The notes under the pieces: model-generated
The model's input: only the letters and a program-made list of their open reading frames with translations
Told to the model about the DNA's origin: nothing
The model's database searches: none
NCBI GenBank assembly: GCA_024138015.1
Contig: JAMXBB010000001.1
Span: 91,862,725-91,926,724 of the forward strand
DNA: 64,000 bases
Direction: 5' to 3'
Origin: Lumnitzera littorea
Taxonomy: Eukaryota > Streptophyta > Magnoliopsida > Myrtales > Combretaceae
Position numbers and translations under genes: made by a program
Part shown: piece after piece, positions 38,848 through 51,100 of the stretch
Layout: each line of letters starts with the position of its first letter
Numbering within the stretch: the first letter of the stretch is position 1

Positions 38848-39273
38848 TTACTTAGACATTGATACTCATTCTCCTTTTGTGTTGTTCTCATCTCGACTTT
38901 CTTAATTATCCCTAAAATTTAACATGACATTTTTAGTTCATGTCCACTATATAACATTTGTGTTCATTATGGATATTTAAGTATATTTCCAATTATGTTA
39001 GATAAGTTTTTCTAAGGTGTTGATTAAATATTAGTTAAAATAGGACATGAATTAAAGATGTCATGTTAAATTTACTTGGATTTTGATACTCATTCTCCTT
39101 TTGTGTTTTTTTTTGTCTCAATTTTCTTTATTATCCCTAAAATTTAATATGACATCTTTAGTTCATATCCACTATATAACATATGTGTTCATTGTGGATA
39201 TTTAAGTATATTTCCAATTATGTTAGGTAAATTTTTCTAAGGTGTTGATTAAATATTAGTTAAAATAGGACAC
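38848..39273. repeat. Tandemly duplicated foldback element (period 224 bp)
   Basis: GATACTCATTCTCC starts at 38861 and again at 39085. In copy 1, AAATTTAACATGACAT...TTCATGTCC (38915-38945) is the near reverse complement of GGACATGAATTAAAG...TTAAATTT (39043-39073), giving a MITE-like unit of about 160 bp with 31-bp ends. Copy 2 keeps the left arm but stops at TAGGACACC near 39273, so its right arm is missing. Confidence 0.85.
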
Positions 39274-41779
39274 CTTCTGACAAGGTTCTAACCTGATATA
39301 AATTACTACTCAGTAGTTTCTGACTTATGTTCTGACTTCAATAAATTCTTAGAAGTAGTAGACAAGCAACTTTCTGATCTATTCTCCAACTTCTAATGCT
39401 CTAAAATCAAGTACCAACCATCTTCAATTCTTAATTGCTCCTATATTTTACATTTTCCATCAAACTACTTTCTGACTAAGTTTTTGACTTGCATTCTGAC
39501 CCAACCTTACAGTATGGCTATTGTCCCGATGGCTTCTTACTCATGTTCTGACTCTAATATAAGTATAAAATTCATATACAAATCATTGGCTAATGTACTG
39601 TAAAACTCCTAGTCTGGTCAAGAATATTAAATACTAAACCACATTCTAACCCAATTTCTGTTGAGATTTTTGACCCACCATCCTAAATTAAATTCTTATT
39701 TAAGAAGTTTCCAACTTACATTTTATTCTCTAGAAACAGTGTAGAGTCCAAGAATAACCTCTTAGTAATCCAGATCAAATTTCTAGTGTATTCATCATAT
39801 TCGCTCTATTCACGTCCTAGCATACCTTCTGACTTACTTTCTCACCTCCTCCAACCATACTTTGGATTCTCAAATGACATAATTCTAGCATCCACACCCC
39901 TATTTCCTTACTCCAACATTTTCATCCAACACTCCAAACCTCAAATACGGCTATAAACCAATACTTAATTGCTCGATTATTAAATCAAACACCCCTTTTA
40001 AAAGATTTCAAAGACATGTATATTAGACAAGAAAAACCCCAAAATTCAACTTTTGAAAGTTTGAAAACTCTTTTCATAGAATCAAATTAGACATATTAAT
40101 ATGTTTGTACATAAATTTTGGGATCAAAACAATATCATTTAGGCTATTAAAAATTAAAATTTAGGTTCGTTTTTTTATTAAGTTATAAACAAACACATAT
40201 TTTGACTTGGAATTTAAAGAATCTAGTTGTATTTTTCAATTCTACCCAAGAAATTACCTAAGGAAACCAAAAATCATAATTTTTGGAGTTTGTTTACTAT
40301 TTTTAGAAAAATTGAATCAAAAATAGCTAAAGCTAAAATCAAAACTTACTGTTACTTGCAACTCCAGCAACCATCTAAGTGTAGGGGTTTGTCTTTCTAA
40401 GTTGGCACTGCCTCCACTGTCTCCAAGTGGTTTGGGTCACTCCCAGGTGGTGATTTTTCATAATAACTCAAATTTCATCCAAAATTATTGTATTTCTTCT
40501 TAATTTTTGTAAAATTTCATTTCAACAATTCTTAAGCTCCCCAGTAGTCTCCCCTGTATTTAAAGTGTCTAAACTTATTTCTAAAAGTGAGTTATGGAAT
40601 TTATAGGAGTCTCTCTTATCAGTTGAGAATTTATCAAGTGGGCATTTGTTGTTTTTTCCTCCTTTTCTTAGTTGATTATGTGTCCCCAAGCCCTTCTCCT
40701 GTCCAAATTTGGTTACCTACAACTTATGATATGCCTCCCACCTAATTTTGAGGATCCTACAGTTATCCCATGCTAAACTTTAGTTTATTATAGTTATTAG
40801 GATATAGTTTTATGTATATTATATAATATATAGTGATTTTTCCCTATTTCCTGTATACATTTGTATACAGAATGCTAATACTAGCTATTTTACTCTCAAT
40901 TAACTATAAATAGTTATTTTTATAAGTTAGATAATTTTATTTTTAAGGCCTCTCTTTCATTCAATTTTGTGTTTTGGATGTATGGCACCAATTTTTTATA
41001 ACCGGAACATTTTTATTCAATTAAATATTTTGATGACTTAATTTTACAAAATACACTTTACCAAAGTGTTTCTTTTAACTTTTTGGCCCTTATATTAAAA
41101 ATTTATTTGATTTCAAGAATATTTTTCGAAAACCTAAATTTACCTATCTCACGTACATATATTTATATAATGATTATAATCTATGTGTATACATGTATAT
41201 TATTTTATGTACAATATTAATTATATTACTCCTATAATTTATTTCTAAGTGTTCATTATTTTTCGAGGCTTATTTTACGTGTTACTGATAATAAAATAAT
41301 ATAGTAAATTTATACGATTTTGAGTATATTTTTAATATTTTATTATATTTTTTAATTCTAAGCCTACAAAAATTCCTCGACTAATATCACGAAACCCCTT
41401 ATAAGTTTCTAGCTTAATTGGGTTATTTTCTTGAATGCCCTAAATCATCTATCGAACCTAATTGTATCAATACGAGTCTCACAATATATAAGGTTTTATA
41501 GCATCACACTCTCTATCCATTATAGTCTAATTTTAAATTACCCCAAAATGATGATAACAATAAATCCTACCAATTGGTGAGCTATAAGGGCCACTAAGCA
41601 TAGTTAACATCTAACACAAATGTATTGCATACTCACAACATATGTAGACCTTATTTGCTAATACATCGTGATATCACAACAATCACCTAATTGGTTTAAT
41701 AAAATTCGCTAAGTTCTTCACTTAATTTTATTCAATACCATAATGCTTTATAGCCACAAACTATTGCTAGTCCACTCTA
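39274..41779. other. Intergenic DNA, no supported gene
   Basis: The 39270-39900 stretch has repeated short words such as TTCTGACTT and TTTCTGACT and is pyrimidine-rich, but no longer unit could be defined. Nothing else was recognised. Confidence 0.4.
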
Positions 41780-42015
41780 TTACCACCATGTAAACTTGTA
41801 CAAGAGTTGATTTTAAATCGTAAACCAACTCAGCCCGAACATGAGTAAGCTTAAATTGTCCTCCAAATCCCTGAGCCCTAAGGACCTAGGTGGTTTAAGG
41901 AGGTCAGAGCTGCCTGAACCAGTAGGCCAGCCTGCCATTGAATCGATGGATCGATACAGTCGATTCATCCCCTTAAAAAAAAAAAAAAAGAAAGAGAGAA
42001 AGAGAGAAAAGAAGC
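41780..42015. repeat. Short A-tailed repeat, second copy of the 6.53-kb family
   Basis: TACAAGAGTTGATTTTAAATC near 41799 matches TACAAGGGTTGATTTTGAAC near 6540, with further similarity over about 40 bp (GTAAA..., A/C-rich, AGCC). Both copies lead into A-rich tails (here 41975-42010, with GAAAGAGAGAAAG units). A SINE-like or truncated element is possible; no RNA polymerase III boxes are visible. Confidence 0.35.
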
Positions 42016-42689
42016 CATTAAGTCGAAAAAAATAATTGAATAATATTCATTAAGTCATAGTATATCAAAACCACTTTTTTGCAATGGTAAAAGATAATTT
42101 TCTAAAAATAATATTATCAAATTAATGATAGAGGATTACTCATAAGTTGGTTATATATTAAGGATGAATAGGAAATTCAATTTAAGTTAATGTAAGTATT
42201 TTTTATAAAACTTGTTAAATGTTAAGAACTTGAATATAGGGAAAAGATAAAATTTGAGGAGAAAATAAAAAAGTTGGAACTATATTAAGTTGAAAATTAA
42301 TAAAAAAAAATTAGAAATTATTAATAAATTAATACAATTAAAAAAAAAAGACAAAGGATGTCATGTTTGGGGAAAAAATACACAAAAGTTAGAACCGATC
42401 AAGTCGGAAATTAATAAAAAAATAGAAATTAAAAAAAAAACAACTCAAGTGCCAGTGAATAGGCTTAAAACTGTGACTAGTCGGGCCAATTAGGGTTTAC
42501 CTTACATCCGGCCAATGCACTAATAGTTCTGGGCCAATTTGACCTTGTGAGCACCTCTACCTCCATGCATGAAGAACTTTAATGTGACATCATAGTTTTT
42601 CAACTATACTCCTCGGTTTTTATAGCTCATAATCAATTTTGAGCAATCAATCAATGACTTGCCTAAGCTGAGTAGTTAGAAACCTTAAT

Positions 42690-42862
42690 GCTCGATGGCA
42701 AACATAATCCAATCTTTCTATGACATTATTTACAAGCACATCAAATTAGATACATGATCAATAGCAAACAATTTAATTTTAATCATACCTATTGAGAGCA
42801 ACTACAACCCAAATTGCATCATTCTATCGATAAGTTTTGAGTAGCCCTGTTACAAGATCCAT
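42690..42862 (-). pseudogene. Gypsy integrase fragment
   Basis: The minus strand reads MDLVTGLLKTYR, a stop, then NDAIWVVVAL, matching the start of the integrase catalytic core of plant Ty3/gypsy elements (typically MDFVTGLPRT..DAIWVIVDRLTK). Only this short piece is recognisable. Surrounding DNA is too decayed to place LTRs. Confidence 0.55.
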
Positions 42863-45800
42863 GGTAATAACATTTTTTTCTTAGCCTATTTCAAGTTAAT
42901 TCAATGTAGTCCTTTTACTTTATGCAAAAATAAAATCAAACCCAACAAATTCTTAATCTCTTCTTTCTTTCCTTAACCTTTCTTTTCTCTTAAAAGTCAA
43001 TAATTGGCTCTCTAACTCACTTTCTTAACACCTTAAATGGTACCTCTTTCTCTCTCTCTCTTTAAGGTAGTGTGCATGCCTCTCCATTCTAAGGTAATTC
43101 ACTACTTTCTCTTCTCTTCCATTAGTCACTAGTGCATAAAACCTAAATTAAGATATTGGTTATTGTAAGGTAACAAAAAATGGTAAAAAAGGGAAGTCTT
43201 ACAAAATCTGGTAAGTAATGATTTGATTAAGATTCTTGAAAGTTCAACAACAAGATTGTAGTTTATGGTTAAACTTTTGAAGGAGATTGTAAAGCAAAGT
43301 ATAGTTGCGAGGCTATAGACAATGACTTTATGTTTTGAGTTTTACAATTGATATTGTATTGTTGATGGGGCTTAACCATTTAAGGCTTAATATTTCAAAA
43401 ATTAGGGTAATGTAATCTATGTTGTATAGTTGGTTAAGATTTTCTTAGTGATGGGAATTCTAAATGATTGTAATTTATTATTACATTTTACAGATTGAAT
43501 TGATGTTTATGAATCAATAATGTTCATTTAGAAATTGTAGAATACTAATTTAAGTTTATTTCAGATTAAGTTTAAAGAAAATTTTTAGGTTTATCGAATT
43601 TAGTTACGGTTAGCTAAATTCATTGCTATAATTTTGATTTAAACCCTCTTAAAATAAATTTTTTTAGAGTTTTTTCTTTGAAGGTTTTAAAAAAGTAACT
43701 TGAACTAGTTTAACCTTATAAGAGTAATGAACTCAAGAGTTCCTTGAATTGAGATTTCTTAAAGTAGAACATAGTTCTAACGGTTAATTTTGTATTTGAT
43801 TTGAGGATTAAGATCTTGGCCATTTGTCTTAAAAGCTTTAAGAGGCCATAAGGTAAAATGTATCGAGAATCGGGATGTTACATAGGGTACCTATGATATA
43901 CTATTATGAATACTCTTAAGGATAAAAAGTTCCTCTATCCATAAAGCATTTAAGAAAGCAATAACAACTTAAATATCCTACAAAGAAAAATATAGTAACA
44001 TATTATATATGTCTATACAAAAATAATAGGTCTCCAAAAGATAATATGGATACTAGTTTTAGTTTATCACAATAGCCCAAAGTCATAATACAAAACATAT
44101 CAGAGTGCTTTGATAAAAGTTACAAGATAATATTTTTTGCTCTTTCCCATTTCACTGTATGTCCCGTCCTAAAGAGAAAGGTGACTCATTAAGAATAGTC
44201 TTCTTATCATACAATAATGCTTTGGACTTAACATATAGATGTTTCCATGGTGATGTAAGCAAATTACAACTCAATATAGTAGGATACACTCTTATACAAT
44301 ACATACACAAATAAGATCAAATAAGTTATTATGCTAAGATGATCACATGTTATAAGCATTGCATATGGTCTTGTAGTAACTAGCATAAAGTCTAAGGTGT
44401 AAACCCCTTCTATGGCCTTTGTTTGGCAATTCTACAACTATCATTAGCTCTTAATTCATTAATTGAGCAACATCCCTAACAGAATGCCCTCTAATTTTAC
44501 TTTGGCACGATCTCTATGGGACCTTAGTATACCCTTGATCCATGCACAATAGAGCCTTAATGATAATGGTAGACTTAGGCCTCAAGAAACTTGTTACATT
44601 CCTTACATCACTCAATTTACGAATAGTGAGGTAAGGTTTACACAACCTTTTAGCACTACCATATAGCAGTGATGGCCATTGATTAAGCAATTATGTATAC
44701 AATGCTTATCTAATTTTATTTAAGACTTGAGTTATTACTAGTTAAGTTTTAAGAGTGATCAAACATTTTTCAAAACCATTGTAAGAGCAATATACATCTA
44801 ATTCAACAATGTTTAAGTCAATGCAAGGTTGGTCTCACATCTCCTCAAAGGCATACCTTACTCATAACAAAACTCATTTCGCTTAATTTAAGTGATCTTT
44901 ATTAGTTGTCACGCAAAGTAGATATTTGGGCCTTGAAATAAGGTTATAATGCATATTCAGTTACCTCTATTTGAATGTTTACAATGTCTACAGACTTCCA
45001 TATTTAAATAACAGATAAGTAAGAAAAGGAGGTTCAAACACCATTAATAAGTTATTCGAAAGCCTTATAAGGGGCATTTTGAAAACTCCCCAATGAGCAA
45101 ACAAGCTTAGCATCAAATAGCCATTCGAAGACCTCGTTTAAGGAATGTTAATAGTAACTGCTTAATAGTAGCTTAAATATAAGCAATTGTTGAAATGCCA
45201 TAAAGAAGCCATCTAAATGATACTAGATAAAATAGCACCAACAAACATAGTTTTTTTAAATTTGGCATATTTGTTTTATTTCAAAGTCATATGATTCATT
45301 CACTAAATTGCTATGACATGTTTGTAACATATTTATATTCATACTTCATTATGGAAAGCTTTTATTACATATGTTTGTTTAATTATAATCATCAAATTAT
45401 ACTATTCATACAAAACACAACAAAAAACATAAAAAATAACATTAGAGATTGTTTTCACTTACCTTAACCACATTTTTCAATCATCAAAATAGTTTTAAGG
45501 CAACTCAAGGAGGTAAAATCACCTAGATTATAGTAGGATTATAAGAAGTCATTAAACAATTCTAATACTAACTTAAATTAGTTTAGAATTCTATTTTTCT
45601 TATATCCTCTTGATTATGACTATAGTACTAGTTACTCAAATATTTTTAAGTTATTTAACACATTCATGAGTCATGTTGGCAATCTTAAATTTCATAGAAA
45701 TTAAGTTAAAGTCACATTCGTTTGATAAACTTTAAATTTTGAGACATGCTTAATTTTGACTTTTATGCATCTTTGAAGACGATTTTTTCACTATTTTAAA

Positions 45801-47232
45801 ATTAGTTTATATATTCATATTTGATGTGCTCAAATGTTTTGATGGCTTCTTTTTCTTAAGCTCCAAGTCATGGACACAATAATGATGATGACCATAGCTC
45901 ATGCTATGGTGGTCAAAGAATGAACATATCAAAGTGTGAAGTGAAGGGATCACATTTATTTAAACATTCTAAATATTTTATAAGTGTCAAAGGACGATCT
46001 AAGGATAGACTTTAAAAGTAGTTTCTAGTAAAATAGTAGTGGTTCAAGTGTAATGATAGTGGAAAGTTCAAGTAAAGTTATCTTTCTGTTCAGATACACA
46101 AAGAGAGAGAAAGAGAGAGAGAGAGAGAGGGAGAGTCAACAATTTAGTAGTATTTTTAGGTATGTTGCATTTTATTTACATATGTACATAGACGTGAAGT
46201 ATGAATTTATAAAATGATAACAAGCCACTCCTATCAAGTCATTATCTTAACCTTTTTTTTTCCCTCTTTTTTGAATTTGAATATAAAAATAGTAACTTTT
46301 TAGGGATGCCTTTTGCAACACTTTGATAAAATTTTATAGGTAGAGTTAAAATTAATTATAGAATTCAAATGCAAAATGGAAATTTAGTCTATAATTTACT
46401 TAACATTGAATAACACATCACCTATATGTATATCATTGACTCGATTGTCGTTTGCTTAAATTGGGACCTAAGCATACTACTAAGTTTGATCTGAATAAAG
46501 GAATTGGTTTTTAAAGATTGGGAAACCATGGATGCAATGAACCATTTCTCATAGACGCTTGAGTTTAAATAATCTTCCAAGTTTCACATCTTAATTATCT
46601 AATATGTTAAAGTACTAGGTCACCTTGGATTTATAATGAAGCTGCAATAATCTAACTTTATTTAATCAAAAAATAAATAAAAGAGAAAAAAAAAGATATA
46701 ATTCTATTCACATTAATAATCATAGAAGAATCAAAACCCAATACAATAGTGGCCTTTCTAGCATCAAGATTGAGAAAACAAAAAGTCTATTTGTGGTTGA
46801 TTCATTAAACTCCTAAGAAAAAATAGCCCATTTTTGCTTTTTAAAAAAAAAATCTAGTGATTTTAATTTTTTTCTTCTCAACTCTTACAACTTGTTAATA
46901 TAAAGTTAATAGTGAAAGAATAGAATAATTAGTTCCTTTCAACTTTTTGATACTTTCTATACTTTAAAAATGGGTAACAAAATCAATTTTTAGAACTTTT
47001 CTATTCCTACACATTAAGAATAATGGTTAGCTTAAAAAAGATTTAAATAGTTGGCTATTATACTACCATTAATGTCGTAATTAAATAACTTTTGATTATT
47101 TTCCAAAATAATCCCATGAGTTAAATTTGTATTTATACTTATATCCCCAACGTAATAATATAATTAATAAAGTAAAGTAAACATTGAAATGCATATTCTT
47201 TACAATAAAAATTTCTAGTCTATTATTGATAA
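42863..47232. other. Intergenic DNA, no supported gene
   Basis: May include further remains of the gypsy element whose integrase fragment is at 42.7-42.86 kb, but no other domain was recognised. A GA microsatellite lies at 46101-46135. No RNA genes were seen. Confidence 0.4.
46101..46135. repeat. (GA)n microsatellite
   Basis: An imperfect run of GA/AG units interrupted by AAA and GGG. Confidence 0.9.
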
Positions 47233-47333
47233 TAGTCATTCTTAAGGTAAAATATTTCCATTTCCTATCTATTCCAATTAATAGACATTCCTAAGGTAAA
47301 ATATTTCCATTTCCTACCTATTCCAATTCCTGA
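47233..47333. repeat. 2 x 49-bp tandem duplication
   Basis: CATTCTTAAGGTAAAATATT at 47237 recurs as CATTCCTAAGGTAAAATATT at 47286, each continuing through CCATTTCCTA(T/C)CTATTCCAATT. Non-coding. Confidence 0.92.
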
Positions 47334-47976
47334 AAGTAAATGGGCCACCAATGATTTATTCATTTTATCTTTTTACGATCATCTTTTAATTTTAAGTGCT
47401 ACTTTTTATGTCTCATCCTTTTTTTTTTTTTTTTTTTGAGATATGAAAATTTTAAGGTCTAGATTTTTTTATAAGCTTTACGGTGCATTTGAAGGTAAAA
47501 GATTAGAGCTTTAACCCTTTTTTGTCTTCCTTGTTTCATTTTTGGTTTTGCTCAATCTTACATTATGGTGGTGATATTTTGCATTTGTAATATTGTACAA
47601 AAGAGAAGAAACTCTTAGCTTGTCATCAATACCACATAAGCAAACTATATGGAACTTAATGATTAAAACAAATACTTGGGGTGGTGACTCAAAAATGTTC
47701 AAAAATCCAGCTAGGATGATAGAAATGGGAAGAGCTAGCACAAGTAATGTAATTGACATAAAAAATTTCAACTAAATATTAAAATTGGCTTTTTTGAAAA
47801 AGTGAAATAGACGATTGATTTCATTAAAAATAAGATATAGTCTAACAAATATCAAAACACTGTCGAGGAACTAATTATTAGGTAAGTCTAACCTAGTACA
47901 ACTTTCGTCTATTAACATGTTTAATAATAAGAAACTAGGAACATTTCCTATATTAGAACAAAAAACATCATTCACT

Positions 47977-48288
47977 TTAAGCCCTTTCTTCACAAATCCA
48001 ATTCCTATCATGGTTAACCCTACGTAAAGAGATGTAAGGAAGTTTAGAATAAATTTCTTTGTAGAGTTTGACAACGTATACACAATCATCATCATTAAAA
48101 TACTTATTTAGGATGCAATCAATTGTCATGTTTGATTCAAATTCAAGAATCACTCTCTTATCTTTTAGGATCTCTACCATTTTTAAACCTTCTAAAATAG
48201 CCCAAAGCTCATATTCTAAGACTGAAGTCAAGGCAATATTTTTAACAAAACCTGTAACTATACCACCCCCACCACTCCCATTTTCCAC
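47977..48288 (-). pseudogene. LINE RNase H-like domain remnant
   Basis: A 103-codon open stretch, with GGGGIVTGFVKNIALTSVLE, EYELWAILEGLKM and VILEFESNMTIDCI. These match the core of the RVT_3 RNase H-like domain found at the end of plant LINE polyproteins, where it degrades the RNA strand during reverse transcription. Downstream (lower coordinates) the frame shifts. Confidence 0.75.
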
Positions 48289-48526
48289 ACCAGTCCCTAT
48301 TGCACAATCGCTTCATCACAGTTAATTTTTAGCATTTGTGGAGGAAATTTTTCCATAGTTATTTCCCATTTTCCTATAACCTTACTCTCATTTTTCTTAC
48401 TCCTAACCAAGATCTACTTCGCTAGTCCATTGGCGCTTCCATCTTAATGAAAATCCTCTTATTCCTCTCTTACCAAATATTTTTTAGTAAGGAAAGGAAG
48501 TCCACCACTTTTGGTTTCCTACTAGT

Positions 48527-48814
48527 TCAAACCACTCTTCCCATCCTCGCATGTCTTCTTAGATAGTCTTTTAAAGTGCTATCTTCATTTTGCTCATTCA
48601 TAAAACCCTCTTCTCTCCAAAATTCCGCCACCACCTTACATTTCCAAAACACATATTCTTTGATTTCATCTTCATCCCTGCAAAACATACAGTGGTCTTC
48701 CATTCTTAATCCTTGCTTTTTCAAGTTGTCTTTTGTTAGCAATCCATTGTGAAGTATTCTCCAAATTAATAGCCATATTTTTGGTAAGATCTCCTTGGCC
48801 ATATCCACTTTCAC
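48527..48814 (-). pseudogene. LINE zf-RVT domain remnant
   Basis: A 95-codon open stretch. KIWLLIWRILHNGLLTKDNL is followed by CMFCRDEDEIKEYVFWKCKV, which fits the C-x2-C..H/Y-x-C pattern of the zinc-binding reverse transcriptase domain of plant LINEs. It lies between reverse transcriptase and the RNase H-like part, as expected. Confidence 0.78.
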
Positions 48815-51100
48815 TTCTTCATTTGCACCTAATGTAAGCTTTCTTTACATAAAACCTCTCTTGAAAGCTCAAGAGTCCATATTTCCTTATATTCACTATA
48901 GTCTGACCTGTCAATAATTAAATTGCTCAATTTTGCAACAATATCGTCACCCACCGAATATCCAATTACCTCTTCCTTCCACTTCCTCAAGCCATCCTAA
49001 GCCTTTAAAACAGTTGGCCCCTTAGCCATTCTCATTAAGGGACCTACAAGCCAATTTCTTACTTATCCCACCTTAGCCTAGTTGTCATGCCAAAAGTTAC
49101 CTTTCCTTCCATTTTTAGACTTTACAGCAAGATGATCTTTCATCCAAAGTCCATATTCCTCAGCATTTTGATAAAATACGATCCTAATCTTAGCTTATAT
49201 CCATCATTTGATAGGATATATTTTGCTCTCATTAATTCTCCATGGAATATTCTTTTTCCTCACATTCTAAGCTAGTTTTCAAACTAGCTTGGTTTCTCTT
49301 AATTGCTTTACTTTATCTCATGTTATCTAGTGAATTGTTTTCTTATTTTAATGGAACCCTAAAGGAAGTACCTTTCCATGTGTTTTGGCTTCTTAATCAA
49401 CTTCATAGGAATAGGTACTATCTATGAATAGTAATTTAAAATTCCCTCTAGAGATGTGATTGTAAGTAGATTCCTTCCTACAATGCTTAACAAGTTAGTT
49501 TTCTATCCAGTCAGCCTTTTTCTTACTTTTTCAAGAATAGAGTTTATGTCATTTGCTTTCAAAGGTCCTATCTCCTTAACAGGGATACGAAGATACTTCC
49601 CAATGTCTCTATTCGAATCATTGTTAAAAACCTTGCAAATCTCCCTCCTTTGGTCCTGTAGAGTGTTTTTCGAAAAGATAATGCAAGACTAACCATAATT
49701 TACTTTATGCTTGAAAACTATCAAACTCTTCGATCATGCATTTTATAATCCCCACATTCTCCTTAGAGGCTTCTCCACATAATAATACATCATCTACAAA
49801 GAAAAGGTGTGAAAACCTCAAGTTAGATCCCCTCAACTTTATGCACTTCCACATCCCTCTTTCCATTAGATGGTAGATCAACTAACTTAGGCTTTATACG
49901 ATTAAGATGAAAATGTAGAGTGAGAGGGGATTATCCTATCTTATTCCTTAACTAGAGGTAAAAGGATCCAACGTAACCCATTTAAAAGCACCTAATAATT
50001 GACCTTAGATAAACATGAGCTCACTGGCTTAATCCACCCCTTCAAAAAGTTTAAGCTAGTTAAGACTAATCTTATATAATCTCATTCAACTTAATCGTAT
50101 GCCTTTTGAAGATCTAATTTAATTATCATCCAATACTTATTTCCCTTTTTCTTTGACATAGAGTGTATAGTTTATTAAAGATGATAATATTATCATTTGT
50201 TGATCTACTCGGAATAAAGTTGGATTGTTCCGGACTAATCATCCTATCCAAATGTAGACGAAGCTTATGCTTATAACCTTATAAATAGTTGTGCATAAAC
50301 TAATTACTAAAAGAAATTTTAATTTGTTAGCATTAAGGCATTTCAAAATGAGAACTATTAATGCCTTGTATAGTTTTTCTGATATCTCTTCCTCCTTAAA
50401 AATGCCTTCAATCTAATTACAAACAAATTTACAAACCTTGTTCCAACATTTCTTATAAAAACCGGAATGAAAGCCATCAATGCCTGGTGTTTTATGGTTA
50501 CCAATACACTAGACAACATTTCTTACTTCTTCCTATGAAATTTCTCTACTCAAAGGCATTCAGTTAAAAGCTAGTTTCTTTGAGGTGTACAACTCCTTAA
50601 AATATCGAATTATCACTCCTTTTAGGTCCTCTTAGGTTGAAATCCATTCTCTTACCTTATATAGACTAAGGATTCTTAATTTTGATCTTCTTACTATGAC
50701 ACTAACATAGAAGATTTAGTATTTCTTTTACCTTCAATAAGCTAACTTGATCTTGCCTTTTAATCCATAACTTTTGCTCTTGGTCTAGAACCACTTCCAT
50801 TTCTTTTACTATGAAAATTTCTCTATGTAATAGCTCCTGGCTTGGCCTCTATGTTAACTTCCTTTTAATCTCCTCTAGGTACCTTAAGACCTCTTTTTTT
50901 TTTTTTTTTTTGAATTATACCAAACACCTCTCCATTCGAAGTTCTTAGTTTTTCCACAAACTCTATCATATCTTTTAAGATTCTCAAACTTGGCTAAGTT
51001 CAATTCCTTTCAACAAAATTTTAAAATCAAGGTGAAGTAGCCACATTGGCTGAAATTTAAAAGGCCTACTAAGCTTAGGAGCATCACTACAAAATCTCTT

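Larger units (their letters stand above)
47419..51100 (-). mobile_element. L1-type LINE, 5'-truncated and decayed
   Basis: On the minus strand the remnants run in LINE order. A linker reading RPFKFQPMWLLHLDF lies near 51000-51060. Reverse transcriptase follows at about 49700-50500, with GIDGFHSGFYKKCW near 50470 and the catalytic box LFFVDDVLLCGEAS at about 49770-49805. A zf-RVT domain lies at 48527-48814 (LLIWRILHNGLLTKDNL, CMFC, FWKC). An RNase H-like domain lies at 47977-48288. The 3' end is marked by a run of 19 T at 47419-47437, the poly(A) tail on the minus strand. The endonuclease part is absent or unrecognisable, so the copy is 5'-truncated. A second 18-T run at 50894-50911 interrupts the element. 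Confidence 0.82.
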
